NCBI GenBank assembly: GCA_001600695.1 | Contig: BCKQ01000013.1 | Location: 124,001 to 188,000, forward strand | Length of the DNA stretch: 64,000 nt | Direction of reading: 5' to 3' | Origin: Ascoidea asiatica | Lineage: Eukaryota > Ascomycota > Saccharomycetes > Ascoideales > Ascoideaceae | Shown: positions 22,020-35,444 of the stretch, piece by piece | Numbering within the stretch: the stretch's first letter is position 1 | Layout of the letters: each line of letters begins with the position of its first letter | Made by a program: the position numbers and the translations under genes | The notes under the pieces: model-generated | What the model was told of the DNA's origin: nothing | Database searches by the model: none | What the model saw: the letters and a program-made list of their open reading frames with translations, nothing else

Positions 22020-22576
22020 TTAATATTAATATTAATAATAATAATAATAATAAATCTTTAACTTTAGGTTTACAAAATTTAAAGAAAAAAAATCCATTAT
22101 TAATTAAAAAAAAATTAAATTCAAAATTAATTAAAAATTCATTATCAAAAGTTTTAAATAAATCACTTTCATCTTCAAATTCATCTTCTAGTAATAATTC
22201 AATTTCATTAAAAAAATCAATTTCAAAATCAAATATAAAACAATCAAAACAATCAATAAAACAATCAATAACCTCAAATATATCAAATAATATATCAAAT
22301 GAAACATCTAATGAAATACCTAATGAAATACCTAATAAAATACCTAATGATATAACTAAAGATTTAAATAATCAATTAGAAAATCATTTAGAAAATTTAA
22401 ATTCTTCACCATCTTCTTCTTCAACTTCTTTAGAAAAAAATTTATTAAATAATGCAAATACTTTAACTGATAATTTAAATGATTTAATAAGTTCAGATAT
22501 TAATAATTATATCTTTAATCTTAATCAATATTCTGATAATTATCCATCTCATTCAAATAACTTAACTAATAATAAT

Positions 22577-22607
<31 letters not shown>

Positions 22608-22988
22608 TTGATCCTTTAAATAATATTAATCCAATCACTAATAACAACAATAATAACAACAATAATAATCATTTTAATTCAAATTTAAATCATTTTTCAA
22701 ATAATAATCAAAATAATATTCAAAATACCAATAATAATCAATATAATTTTAATAATCTGCAAAATATTAATTATAATCAAAATAATCATTATCAAAATAA
22801 TAATATACAATCAAATTATAATAATCAATCAAATATAATTTATGATAATCAAAATATTAATTCAAATATTAATTCAAATATTCAATCAAATATTAATTCA
22901 AATAATTTTAATCAAAATTTTAATAATTTTCCACATTCTTTCAATTTTCAACATAATAATAACACTATTAATAATAATCAAATCAATC

Positions 22989-23030
<42 letters not shown>

Positions 23031-23497
23031 GTAATCCCCCAAATATATATAATCATTATCAACAACAAATTTCAGATATCAGAAATACTTCAAATTCAAA
23101 TACTAATAACATTATCAATCCTTTAAATAAAAATCCTGTTCAAGACAATAATCATAATAATCAAAATATTAATAATATAAATAATGAAAATATTAATCAT
23201 AATAATCCAGGAATGAATTTTGAAATTGATGGTTTTTTAAAAGAATTATTATTTTTACCTCCAATAAATAATTCTTCATTACCAATACAAAAATCAAATA
23301 ATTCAAATAGTGAAGTAAATTCTATAATTGATAATGATTCTCCATTTCCTGATTATAATAATTTAAATTTTGAATATATTATTAAAAGTGATGCAAATTT
23401 AACTTCAAATTTTAGTTTAAATAATTCTCCAAATATAAATTATTCTAAAACAAATTCTTCAATAAATACTTTTCCAAATAATAAAAATAATATTAAT

Positions 23498-23536
<39 letters not shown>

Positions 23537-25834
23537 TTAAAAAGTAATTTAAATTATAATTCTAATAATCCATCTATTTCTAATAATTCAAATAATATTG
23601 AACCACCAAAATCTCCAATATTAAATAATGATAAAGAAATTTTAATTAAAGTTTCTTCATGTTTTGATGCAACTGGTAATGAAAATGTTGGTAATTCTCT
23701 TGATAAATTATATATACTTGATATTAATAATAATTTAATTGATTTATCACTTGTTTCTCAAGGTAATAATGAAATTAGTTCAAAACCAATAGTTTTAAAA
23801 TCAATTTTAAAATCTGTACCTTTAACAATTTTTACAAAAATTAAAAATTTAAATACAAATCATTTAAAATATTTACAAAAATTTTATGATGAAGTTAGTA
23901 TAAAATATTTTCCATTAGCAATTTCAAAAAGTTATTTAAATCCAAAATTATTCTTAGAAAATAAATTAGATGATTATAATAAATTATTATCTTTATCAAA
24001 TTCTGATTTAAATTCTGATTTAAATTCAAGTGATAATGAATACAATGAAAATAATTCTTTAGAATATTCAATAAATGAAAAAAAAAAAATTGAAGAAGAA
24101 AATTTATTTAAAGAACAAAATCCAATAAGAGATTTACTTTTAATTCAAGCAAAAAATTGTCCATATTTATTAAGTTCACTTTTAGCAATTACTGCAAGAT
24201 TAGAATTTTTAAAAACAAATGATATGAGAGATGAATTATATAGAAAAAATTATTTAGCAACATGTTTAAAAACTTTAAATGATAATTTTAAAGTTCAAAG
24301 TTCAAGAAATTCAATAAATAGTGGACATTCAAATTTTGATGATAAAGAAATTGAATTTAATTTAAAAAAAGAAAATGATAATTCAATTAATATAACAACT
24401 TTAAAAGAAGAAAATAATGAAAATGATAAAAATGATAAAGATAATAAAATTAATAAAAATAATAAAAATAATAATGAAGATAAAGAACAAGAAAGAGCTA
24501 GAAAAACTTTAGGTACAATAACTATGAAAGGAATGACAAATGAATCTTCAAAACTTAAAATGATAAGAAATATTGATTCATTAATTGTAACAGCATTAAT
24601 GTTAACAATAGATTCAACAATTGTTCAATATAATGGAGCTTGGAGAAATTATTTAAGAAATGCAATGAGTTTATTAGTTAATTATTTAAAATATTTTAAT
24701 AGTAAAGCATCAAAGAAAAATAAAAGATTATCACCAATGTTAACATTTGCAAAATTAATGTTTACATCAGTTGAAACATTAGCATATTTAACAAATGATT
24801 CAGATGAACAATCAATAACATCATCATCAACAATTGATTTACTTTTAAATTCATTTAATGATCTTGAAAAAGAAAATGATGATAATAAAGATTTTAAAAA
24901 TAATATTTTTGAAAATAAAACATATGGTAAAACAGAATTATTATATTTAAAAAAAATGGGATTAATATCATTAGATGGATATAATATTTTTCTTGGATAT
25001 TCAAATGATATATTATTATTATTTAAACAAATTTTAATGATAATTAAATTAAGATCAAAAAATAATTTAAAAAATTTATATGATCAAACAGATATGGTAC
25101 TTCATTTAATAAAATTATTAAAAAAAGCCAAAAATTATTATTTTGCATCAAAAAATATAATTATTGAAGAAAATAATGAATTTCATCCATTTTATAATAA
25201 TAATAATAATGATAATAATAATGATAATAATAATGATAATGATGAAAAGAAAATGGAAATTAAAATTCCAATATCATGTTATGGATTTGGTAATAATAAA
25301 ATTGGAAAATTTTTATATTCATGGTATGATCTTTCACATCAATTACATGTAAATGCTGCAACTATAAAAATATATAAATTAAAAGGATTTTTTGGAATTC
25401 CAACAAATAATCCATTAATTCAAGAAGTTGTTTATAAATCTATAAAATTATTATTTTTTTTAGAAATTGAAAATGAAATTGAAAATGAAATTGAAGATGA
25501 AAATGAAAAAGAACTAAAATTTTCAATATCGAAAGAACATAAAAATAAAATTTTTAAAAAAATTTGTAATGATTATAGATTAACAATGATTCATTGGCCA
25601 TTAATAATAATTGGATTAAATTGTATAAAAGAAAGAGATCAAAAGATTATTGAATTTTTTTTTGAATGTTTAATTGAAATGGGAGTTGGTAGTTCAGAAT
25701 CTTCAATAAAAAAATTAAAAAAAGTTTGGAAAGTTTATAATGATAATAAATTAGGTGATATAAATTTGAATGAAAAAGAAGAAAATATTGAAAAAGAAGT
25801 TAGTGGTGAATTTGATTTTATACCATTTTTTTAA
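21515..25834 (+). CDS. Zn2Cys6 transcription factor, Lys14-like
   Basis: This is a nuclear fungal activator. The binuclear zinc cluster is C81-X2-C84-X6-C91-X6-C98-X2-C101-X6-C108, preceded by RKKRQYSRDG. The wording of the cluster (GCKECKRRKLKCDEGKPDCW, then QCKHLNKKC) resembles Lys14, the lysine-pathway activator responding to alpha-aminoadipate semialdehyde, and its multiple Candida paralogues. A long Asn/Ser/Gln region (about 130-700) follows. The globular C-terminal half (about 760-1430) has helical Fungal_trans_2-like segments such as RDLLLIQAKNCPYLLSSLLAITARLEFL and RLTMIHWPLIIIGLNCI. At 1,439 residues it is nearly twice the S. cerevisiae Lys14 length, mostly from Asn runs. The family is fairly secure; the exact orthologue and target genes are not. 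Confidence 0.7.
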
Positions 25835-27452
25835 AATTATTTATTTTAGTTTTAGTCATTGTACATTTTATTTTATTTTATTTTATTTTATTTTATTTTT
25901 TTAAGAAACATTAGATTTTTTTTATTTCTTGTTATTGTTATTGTTATTTTCTTTTATTCTATTATTGTTTTATTGTTAATTTATTTATTCTTTTATTGTT
26001 ATTGTTATTGTTATTGTTATATTGTTATATTGTTATTTTTTTATATAATTCTCTCATTACTTCTTAGTTATTATTAAATCTTTTTCATTCTATTATTTTC
26101 ATAATCAATTATCTCCACTTTTTAAATTATTAAAAGACTTAAATAATTTTTTTTTTTTCCTTTTATTCGAGATTGTAATTTATTAATTTCTTATTGTTGA
26201 TTCTTATTAAATTTTGAGGTTTTTTACCCAATTCGGACAAATGAAATTTTCAAATTTCAAATATGTACGTGGGTGTGTTGTAATGTAGTCCCAGAGTTGT
26301 GGTCTCTGATCAAATTCAATTTATTAATTGTTGATAAAAATTAAAAAAAATTAAAAAAAAATTACAAAAAAACAATTAACGTTTTTTTTTCAGGGGTCTG
26401 AGATTTCACCTCGGAGGTTTGACGCCGGATAAACCCCGGTTAAATTTAAAAGACTTAAAGAATTTATACCCGAGTAATAACAGTAACATGTGTAATGAAT
26501 ATGATGAATATCCGAGTCATGGAGTAAGATATAATAGAATTATAATAATCTGAGTTAAGAATTAGTATGTAAGATATGAATATTTAAAATAGGTTAAATG
26601 AAAGTTTGAAACCGTTATAAATAACCATATAAGGTTACAATTTAATATTTAATAATTTATTGAAAAAATTGACTTTGAATTGGAATTGAAATTAAAATTA
26701 AAATTAAAAATTAAATGGTAATCAAATAATAATAGTTTGATAATTTAATGGTATTTAATATTTTTAAACGCTCCGTCGACATTTTTCAAATTTAAATATC
26801 AGATCAAATTTAAAGTAAGTAATTATTTAGACTCTAGATTTAAATTTGAATTTTGACTCTAAAGTAAAGTAATTCATGAAAATATGAATATGAATATGAA
26901 TATGAATATGAATATGAATATGAATATGAATATGAATATGAATATGAATATGAATATGAATATGAATATAAAATTGACTCAATTTATATGATTTACTTTT
27001 CATTTATTAGTTTATATCCTTTAGATTTAATTCTAGTATTTTAAACATGTTTTATTAATTCAGATTCTTCAACAACTACTTCTGAAGGTTTTGAATCAGT
27101 GATTAAAAGCACAGGCAAAGCACAGGCAAAGCACAGGCAAATAGTGCCGGCGACGAGCTACAAGCCTGGAGCCAGGGAAACCGGCCACAGAAAAGGACAA
27201 TCGAGGCCAGAGAAAGAGGTGTTGTTGAAGCTGAGAGGCCGTGGAAAGAGGCAGCCGCCGTGGTTGGCACGACGAGAGACCAGCGAAGTGAGCCTCTGGC
27301 CGGTGCAGACTATCTGCCTGTGCGCTGCTCTTCCGGACGAGCTCTGTCCCGGTCCCAGCAGAGACTCGCTGCCTATGAACTTGCCCACAATCCACCAGCA
27401 CACAACAACAACAGGACTGCTCTGCTCTGCTCTGCTCTACTCTTACCACAGG

Positions 27453-27489
<37 letters not shown>

Positions 27490-28513
27490 GCTGCTCTTAC
27501 TACTCTTACAACACTACTACCACTACTACAACACTACTACTACCACCACCACTTTATTACTACGAAATGTGAGGATTGGCATTGTTACACTCTTATTTGT
27601 ACTGTACGTAATGTAATAATAATCACTACTACTTACTTACTAACTACTAACTACTTACCTACTTAATAAATCACTCTTTATTTTCTATTTTCCCTAATCT
27701 TTTTTTGATCTTTTACTCTATAAATAAAAGCCAACATTTTTTATATTCTTAGATTTATTATCTTTAATAATCTTTTCTACTTTCATTAAATATTTAATTT
27801 AATTCAATTTATTTATTCATATTCATCTTCATCTTCATTTTAATCCTTGCCTTCTCATCTATTCATTTTGTCATTTTATCATTTATCATTTTATCATTGA
27901 AATAATTTTTCAATATATTCAAAAATTTAATCTCTTTTCACCTTTTTTCTTTTTTTTTTTTTCAATTGTTAATTATTTTGTATTTTAGTTACTCATTTTG
28001 TATTGTATAATCATTTTTATTTTTTCTTATTATTTTCTTTCTTTCTTTTTAAATCAATTTATTATCAAATCTATCAAATCTATTAACAAATCAAATTCAA
28101 ATTCAAAATCAAAATCAAAATCAGAATCAAGATTAGTATTATTATAAATATTTGTAATAAAATTAAGATTTGAAATAATTTTAAAAAATTTTATAAAGAA
28201 AAAGAACAACAAATCATATAATTGTTTAATAAAATCAATTTGAATCAAAATAATTCATAATTTATAATATCATATACTTTATAATCAATTAATAAAGACT
28301 TTAATCAATTTATCAATTTATTTCTTCTATTGTATATTTATATATCAATTCAAATCACATCATATCATATTATCATATTAATTATATTCACCGTTAATAT
28401 ATTTCATATACTTTATAAATATCTTAACACCAATATTCATAGTAATATTCATATTAATATTCATAGTAATATTAATGATCTGATATTATAATTATATATA
28501 AATATAATTAAAG
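25835..28513. promoter_or_regulatory. 2.7-kb region upstream of PUF4 with repeats and G+C-rich island
   Basis: In order: (TTTTA)n at about 25865-25900; a moderately G+C-rich patch at 26370-26450 with CCTCGG at 26409-26414; a (GAATAT)n microsatellite of about 15 units at 26881-26970; three perfect GCACAGGCAAA units at 27109-27141; a strongly G+C-rich island to about 27440 (35 G/C in the 60 nt at 27121-27180) with CCGTGG at 27239 and 27258; and a (TAC)n run at about 27449-27490. The frames open across the island run into the TAC repeat and look incidental. Beyond about 27600 the DNA is plain A+T-rich leader. No LTR pair was confirmed. Confidence 0.5.
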
Positions 28514-28961
28514 ATGCAAACAACTCAATTATCTTCAGTTTCTTCTTCAATCATGAAAGATTCAAATTTCTCATCTTATTTCAATTCATCCAATAATAAT
28601 AATAATGATTGTACTGTTTCTCCTATTGATAATTCAATATCTAATTCAAATCAAGATTCAATCTCATTATCAGTTTCAGCGTCAATTAATAATTCAATTA
28701 CCAATTCAAACTCAAATTCAAATTCAAATTCAAATTCATTTTTATTAAATGATAATAATACAAATAATTCATCTTCCATCAATACAAATACAAATACCAA
28801 CACAAATAACAATTCAAATGCTTTAAATATTGATATTGCTTTAAGTTCTTTAGATCTTGATTGTAATGATGATTCAATGAATTCTTCAAATGATCAATTA
28901 AATTCAAATTCAAGAAATTCTTCAAATTTATATTCTTCCTCAATATATCAAAATAATAATA

Positions 28962-28992
<31 letters not shown>

Positions 28993-31900
28993 CAATAATA
29001 ATAATCATATTTTACCTTTTAATTTATCTAATCAAAATATTAATCATATCAATAATCAAATGAATAATCAAATAAATCAATTTCAATATCAAAATATTAA
29101 TCAAAATATTAATCAAAATAAATTATCTTTAACAACAAGAAATATTCCAATAATTAGAAATTCAAATTCAATTTCCATTTCAAATTCAAATTCAAATTCA
29201 AATTCTTCTACTTCAAATAATAACATCAATAACATCAATAACAATAATAACAACAATAATAATAATAACTTTATACCAAATCATGGTCATTCTTGGTCTA
29301 TAAGTTCTTTTCCATTACCTAAATCTTCTTCTCCATTTCAACCAAATTCAACTTCTAATTTAAATCCTTTATCTAATTTATCTTCAAATAGATCCATTCA
29401 ACAACAACAACAACCACCAAAACTTCCTCAACAACAACCTCAACAAAATATAATTTTATCTGATAATTTAAATATAAATGAAAATTATGATTATCAAAAT
29501 ATTTCAAATTCCACTTCTTCAAGATCTTCTTCAAATCCTTTGGATAATAATGATTTAATTAATGATAATGGTATAAGAATTAGTCCTCAATCTTATAAAG
29601 AAAGAAGACAAACTTTTCATAATTATAATAATAGTATGTCTTCTGGTTTTTTACAACTTAGAAATAATAATAATAATATCAATAATATCAATAATATTAA
29701 TAATATTAATAATATTAATAATATTAATGGTTTAAATTTTAATAATTTTAATATTAATGATACAATTATTGATAGTCCTGCAAATTCAACTAATGATTCA
29801 TTTCCAATGAGTGCAAATTCAAATCAATTATTAACTACAATAAGTAGTTCTGTATCTCCATATATTCCTTCTCCAATGTCTTTTAATCAAAATTCTTTTC
29901 AACAATCAAATTCAAATCAATCTCAAAATACAATTCAAAATCCAATTCAAAATCCTATTCAATCTCAATCTCAATCTCAAAATACTATTCAAAATCAAAA
30001 CTCTAATGAACAATCTAATTCAAATAATTATTATCCTAATATAAATAATGATTATAATTCTCCAAATTCATTCACTCCATCTCAACAAATCTCAAATAAT
30101 CAATTTAATTCTAATGATAAATTTCCTCTTTATCAAGGTCATTCTCATAATCTTACTTTAAGTGTTGTACAAAATGTGAATAATTCTAATGTTTTTCAAG
30201 GTAATAATCTCAATAATAATAACAATAATGCCAACAATAACAATAACAATAACAATAACAATAACAATAATGCCAACAATAACAATAACAATAACAATAA
30301 CAATAACAATAATAATAATAATAATAATTCTAATATTATGAATACTACTACAAACACCAATACCACTACTACTGTTAATAATAATAACAATAATAATGGT
30401 GTTCAAAATTTATCTTCTACTGGTAATCAACTTTGGAATCAATCAAATAGAAGTTATGATACAATTGAACATAGTCGTCGTGCTTCTTTAAATTTACCTA
30501 TTAATTTTAATAAATTTTCTCAATCTATTAATAATAACTTTAATATCAATGGAAATAATAATATTAATAATAATATTAATAATAATAATGTTAATACTAA
30601 TTCAAATATTAATGATTTTCCAGGTAATAGAAATTCAATTGGTAGTTCTTTACAACCATTAAATATTAATCCAATTAATAATTTTTCATTTACTTCTATT
30701 GGAACTCCAACAAATAATTTGAATAATAATCGTCCATTTTCTGGAATTTCAAATATTGGAATTAATGAATTAGAAAATAATAATAATATTAATAATTCTA
30801 ATAATGGTTCAATGCATATGAGTTCTTCTTCTGGAAATTTTAATTTTCCTGGTTCAGAAAATAATATTTATAAAAATTTAAATAATGGTAATAGAAATTT
30901 AAATAATAATATTCAAAATAATTCTCCAAATCCAAATTCTAATAATTTTTCAGGAAATTTAAATGATAATTTTCGTGGAAATTATAATGGAAATTTTGCA
31001 AATGAATTTATTAATTCTAATCGTATTTCAAGAAATTTTAGTAGTCCAGCTCCTTCACATTCTCCTAGTTTTTCTTCTGGAGGTCAAAATTTTCCTAATG
31101 TACTTCAAGCATCAAATACAAATGTTTTAAATTCTTCATTAAATAATCCAAATATTAATAATAATATTGGAATAAGAAAATTTAGTAATAATTCTACAAC
31201 TTCCATTACTAATCGTAAAAGGGGTGAAGATGCTTCTAAATTTCTTAATGCTAGAATTGAAGACTTTAAAGGTCAAATTTATTCATTATGTAAAGATCAA
31301 CATGGTTGTAGATTTCTTCAAAAACAACTTGATTTATCTGAAGAAGAAATTAGTAAATTAGAAAAAAATTCTGAAAATAAAGAGAATATTGAAGGTGATG
31401 GTAAAGCAAAGTCAGAACCTTCTGGATCTCCTTTAGTAGCTTCAAAATATGAAAATCATGCAGCTTCAATGATTTTTGAAGAAATATGTAATAATGTTGT
31501 TGAATTAATGACTGATCCTTTCGGAAATTATTTAGTTCAAAAGTTATTAGAAAAAATTACTATTCAACAAAGAATTGTTTTAATAAAAAATGCATCTAAG
31601 CATTTTATTACTATTGCTCTTGATCCTCATGGAACAAGAGCACTTCAAAAACTTATTGAAGTTATTTCAACTCAAGAAGAAAATTCAATTATTATTAGTT
31701 CTTTTGAGAAAAATATTGTTAGCTTATCTAGAGATTTAAATGGTAATCATGTTGTACAAAAGATTTTAACAAAATTCAATGCTAGACCTGAGAATATTCA
31801 ATTTATTTTTGATGCTGCATGTCAAAATTGTATTAAAATTTCTACTCATAGACATGGTTGTTGTGTTTTACAAAGATGTTTAGATTATGGATCTCAAGCA

Positions 31901-32398
31901 CAATGTAAACAATTATCAATGGTTATTGCTAAAAATTCTCTTAATTTATCTGTTGATCCATTTGGAAACTATGTTGTTCAATATGTTCTTAGTAAAGGTG
32001 ATGATGAATCTATTTCATTGATTGTTGATTCAATCTTAAGTAAACTTTTACAATTATCTACTCATAAATTTGGATCTAATGTAATTGAAAAGACTTTAAG
32101 AACTGAAAGTTTGGCTCCACTTTTAATTGATAGAATTTTGAGTGAATCTTATAAATGTATTTCTAATTATGGTAAGGGTATTACTGGAACTGCAGAAAAC
32201 AATGGATTTTTAACTAAACTTTTACATGATCCATATGGAAATTATGTTTTACAAACAAGTTTAGATGTAGCTAAAAAGCTGGATCAATTTAATAAACTTG
32301 GTGAACTTTTAAGACCATTATTACCAGCTGTTAAAAATACTCCACATGGAAGAAGAATTAGCGCTCGTATTCAACAAGTTACTCAACTTGATAATTAA
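28514..32398 (+). CDS. PUF4: Pumilio-family RNA-binding protein Puf4
   Basis: Puf4 binds UGUA-type elements in mRNA 3' UTRs, in yeast many for ribosome biogenesis, and promotes their decay. The C-terminal Pumilio domain (about 905-1294) has eight repeats with base-reading residues in GCRFLQ, GNYLVQ, GTRALQ, GNHVVQ, GCCVLQ, GNYVVQ, GSNVIE and GNYVLQ. SLCKDQHGCRFLQKQLD, HRHGCCVLQRCLDYGS and the ending NTPHGRRI match Puf4 better than Mpt5 or Puf3. An extra charged insert of about 35 residues splits repeats 1 and 2, and a smaller one lies between repeats 7 and 8. The first 900 residues are Asn/Ser/Gln-rich with no domain. At 1,294 residues it exceeds S. cerevisiae Puf4 (888) through repeats. NOC4 and DBP3 in this window belong to the target class known in yeast. 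Confidence 0.9.
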
Positions 32399-34466
32399 AG
32401 TTGATTATTTTTAAAGATTTAATATTTCCATCAAATTTTTGATATTTATTGACAATTAAATTTAATTTTTTTTCATTTTTTTTTTTATTTCAATTTTTAC
32501 TAATGTATTCAAATAAGAATTTATCATTTTTTATCACTAGCATTCTTATTAATTTATCTATTACTATTAATCTTGAATGATTTTTTTTTTGTTTAATTTT
32601 TGATTTTGTTGGTCATTCAATATCATACTTGTGTATATTAAGATGCTCTCACTTATGTCATTTTCATTCTATCTATTGTCTTGTTTTTTTGGATTTTAGG
32701 GATTTGATCTCTTGTTTAAATTTTTATTCATATACATTAACTCTCTCTTCATAACTATGATGGTTCTTAATCTCATATTTTTCTTCATATTATTTTACTA
32801 TATATTATTTTTGAATTTGAATTTTTTATATTTTATTTTTGAAATTTTTTTTATGAATGTCTCAATATTATCTTTAGTATACATTACATTATTTAACACT
32901 TCTAATAAAATACGTTTTCATTATTTTTTATTTATTGACTTCTATTTCAAATAATGCTTTTGTTTCAGTCCAGGGGAAGTTAAAATTCATTTTTCTATCG
33001 GATTGAAAATTTAGAACTCCAATAAGCTGGTCAAGTTCGTACATCTAATCAGCTTATTAAAAAGCTTTCCTTTACATATTGTAATTTACCATATTTTCTG
33101 AAATTTAGATCATTCCTAAATTATGTGATTAAATGCATATATTATAACGCACAAGCATGATTTGAAAAAAAAGCTTATTTAAAGTTTGTTTTAGTAAGAT
33201 TTATACTGGACCCATGGAACTGGATTTCACGATCTGGTTTTGTGTTTCATCAAAAAAACCTGGGGTTGCTTAATCTGTTAATAATCTCTACTATTGTATG
33301 TGTAGAAGTTACTGAATAAACTTGATTGGCAAGAAAACTGTTAAATTGTAATCTAGGAATATTGATTTAAGCTGCTTGGCTTTGTTGATAAGAAATCTCA
33401 GTAATGTCCTAGATAGGGAAACGTGATTATTTTCTGAAAGGCATTTAGGCTCTGATAAGACTATTGAAGAACCTTGCAAGTTAAAGGTCTGGATAAGAGA
33501 AATATATATGAATTTTTTAAAACTCTTATCAATATGCACTTACTTACAGTTTTGAAAAATTCATATTTATCGTAGATAATCAATAGTTTTTTCTTTATTT
33601 ATTTGACAGGAGGATAATTAATCTTCTTTGGTAAGCGAAAGAAGGTCAAATATACTTCTGACATGCAATTACCACTATAGGTTTATGATTAAATAATATT
33701 ATTATTTGCTTAGTTCCAAAAATAATTCAACATAGCGTTAGAATAATGTAAATAATCTGGAGAATTAATAGAAGACAGTAAAACTGTTGTTTTCAGTTTG
33801 ATATGAATGTGTACCCAGTACAAATTAACATAGCTTACAAAAGATCTATTATCTCAGTGGACTACGCAGTATTTCTATTAATCAAATCTTTTAAACAAAA
33901 AGGCTTTATGTTGTAGCATTATTGGATACTGAATATTGCCACAATTATGGAATACAGTAATAATAAATACAATTCTCTTTATAACCTCTTTGAAAGTAGT
34001 GAAATTCATCCTCCAGATATACTCTTTATATTACTCTTTTAGGCAAATAAATGCCACGGCTCTGAAGGAAACTGCTTTTTTTCTCCCGCTTCAGCCAAAA
34101 CACATACAAAACAGCGGGATCGCATCTGCCATAGAGAAAACATGGGTGTAAAATCAATAAAAAAAATAATCTGAATAAAATATACTTCTTTTGCAGTATT
34201 TTATATTATTTAGGTATCCATTTGGTTATTATTCTGTTATGACTGAGTATTTAAATTCACACACACCTGGAAATCTGGCAAAGACATTCTATATTCAACT
34301 TTGCGAAAATAATAGACTTCATTAATGAATTTTTGATTTTTTGAGGGGTAGATAAATCATGGAACAATTCCTCTTAATTTTTCAAATGTTTTAAAAATTA
34401 CGTTATCAAAATAAAAACATTAAAAAAAAAAAGATTCAGTTTATGAATTATTAGGTACTTTCAATT
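32399..34466. other. Gene-free flank of an unusual low-repeat segment
   Basis: The first 550 bp resemble ordinary T-rich 3' sequence. From about 32960 the texture changes: few homopolymers or microsatellites, more mixed sequence, and scattered short ORFs (71-76 codons) without recognisable products. No RNA gene or mobile element was identified. It could hold decayed genes, an undetected spliced exon of the following ORF, or a chromosomal element. Confidence 0.35.
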
Positions 34467-35444
34467 ATGTGCCAGAATTTCAATTTATATCAACAACTGG
34501 AGTGCAAAGGTCAGAGTTTGATAAATCTTCAATTAAATCAATCTTCATATTCTTCATATATTTCAACATTTGATCCTCAAAAACACTTAACTTTTGTCAT
34601 AGTAAATGATAAATTAATCATTAAAAATGGTAAAAAAGAATCTTTATTTAGGTGTTTAGGAAGCTTCAATTATTTCAAACTTTTTAGCAACTCTGGTTGT
34701 AAAATAATATATTCTGAGATATTATCATATTTAACAACTAATATATCTGCAAATACAATACCAATTTCATCAATAAATTTACCTTTTATTTATAATGCAT
34801 TAAAATGTCCAAAATTGATTGAGAATATAAATACTATTATAGGATTATCTTTAAAAATAAATATTAAAAGTTCTTTTGTATTTTATGGTAATAGAAATTT
34901 TTCAAATAAAAATCCTATCCTTAGTTTCATAGATTCAAATAATTCTCCATATCATTATGCATGTTTAATAAAAATAGATAATTTAAATTCAAATATAATG
35001 CCAAAAGGATTTTCAGTGATTCTAAAAGGCAGAATTGTTCAACTTTCTTCTTTTTTCAATACTAATAATAATAATACTAGTCATCACCATAGCTTTGATA
35101 ATGAAGCATTCATTGTTCTTTCTTTAACACCAGAAAATATTTTAAATTATGAAGATAAGCTTTTTATGAAAAGATTACTTTCTCAAAAACAGATTAATAA
35201 TGCTGGCCAAATTAATTCTAGTTGTTTGTCAATTCAATCTTCTTATAAAAATATTGATTCCATAAATATTCAAAAATCTATTGGAGAAGATAAAACTTTT
35301 AATAATTATGCAAATTGGTTAAATGATTTTTATAATAAAGATCAAGTAATCAAAAAACATCAACTTTCAATTCCTTCATATACCTCAATTAAAAAACCTA
35401 AACATAAAAAACAATTAGGAATTCCTGATTTAAAAAGTTTATAA
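34467..35444 (+). CDS. Unrecognised 325-residue protein
   Basis: The frame is a real-looking gene by codon use (TTA, AAT, AGA, TCA preference like its neighbours) and by length, but I assign no family. The N-terminal half has alternating beta-type segments (HLTFVIVNDKLIIKNGKKE; FKLFSNSGCKIIYSE). A second such stretch is GFSVILKGRIVQLSSF. There is one short Asn/His run (about 199-210) and a Lys-rich C-terminus (IKKPKHKKQLGIPDLKSL). No membrane segment or zinc motif is seen. The frame is blocked by TAG just five codons upstream, and TTAG at 34451-34454 could be a splice acceptor, so a short upstream exon is possible. The first segment loosely recalls the Rec114 meiotic family, too weakly to name it. 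Confidence 0.6.
   Translation: MCQNFNLYQQLECKGQSLINLQLNQSSYSSYISTFDPQKHLTFVIVNDKLIIKNGKKESLFRCLGSFNYFKLFSNSGCKIIYSEILSYLTTNISANTIPISSINLPFIYNALKCPKLIENINTIIGLSLKINIKSSFVFYGNRNFSNKNPILSFIDSNNSPYHYACLIKIDNLNSNIMPKGFSVILKGRIVQLSSFFNTNNNNTSHHHSFDNEAFIVLSLTPENILNYEDKLFMKRLLSQKQINNAGQINSSCLSIQSSYKNIDSINIQKSIGEDKTFNNYANWLNDFYNKDQVIKKHQLSIPSYTSIKKPKHKKQLGIPDLKSL

Noticed and set aside
26276-27070. Possible solo LTR bounded by TGTTG and CAACA
   Set aside because: The bases beside the two ends show no target-site duplication, there is no second copy in the window and the interior contains microsatellites.
27096-27616. Several ORFs of 81-157 codons on both strands of the 27.1-27.6 kb island
   Set aside because: All are open simultaneously in the same island and run into (TAC)n repeats; none looks like a protein.
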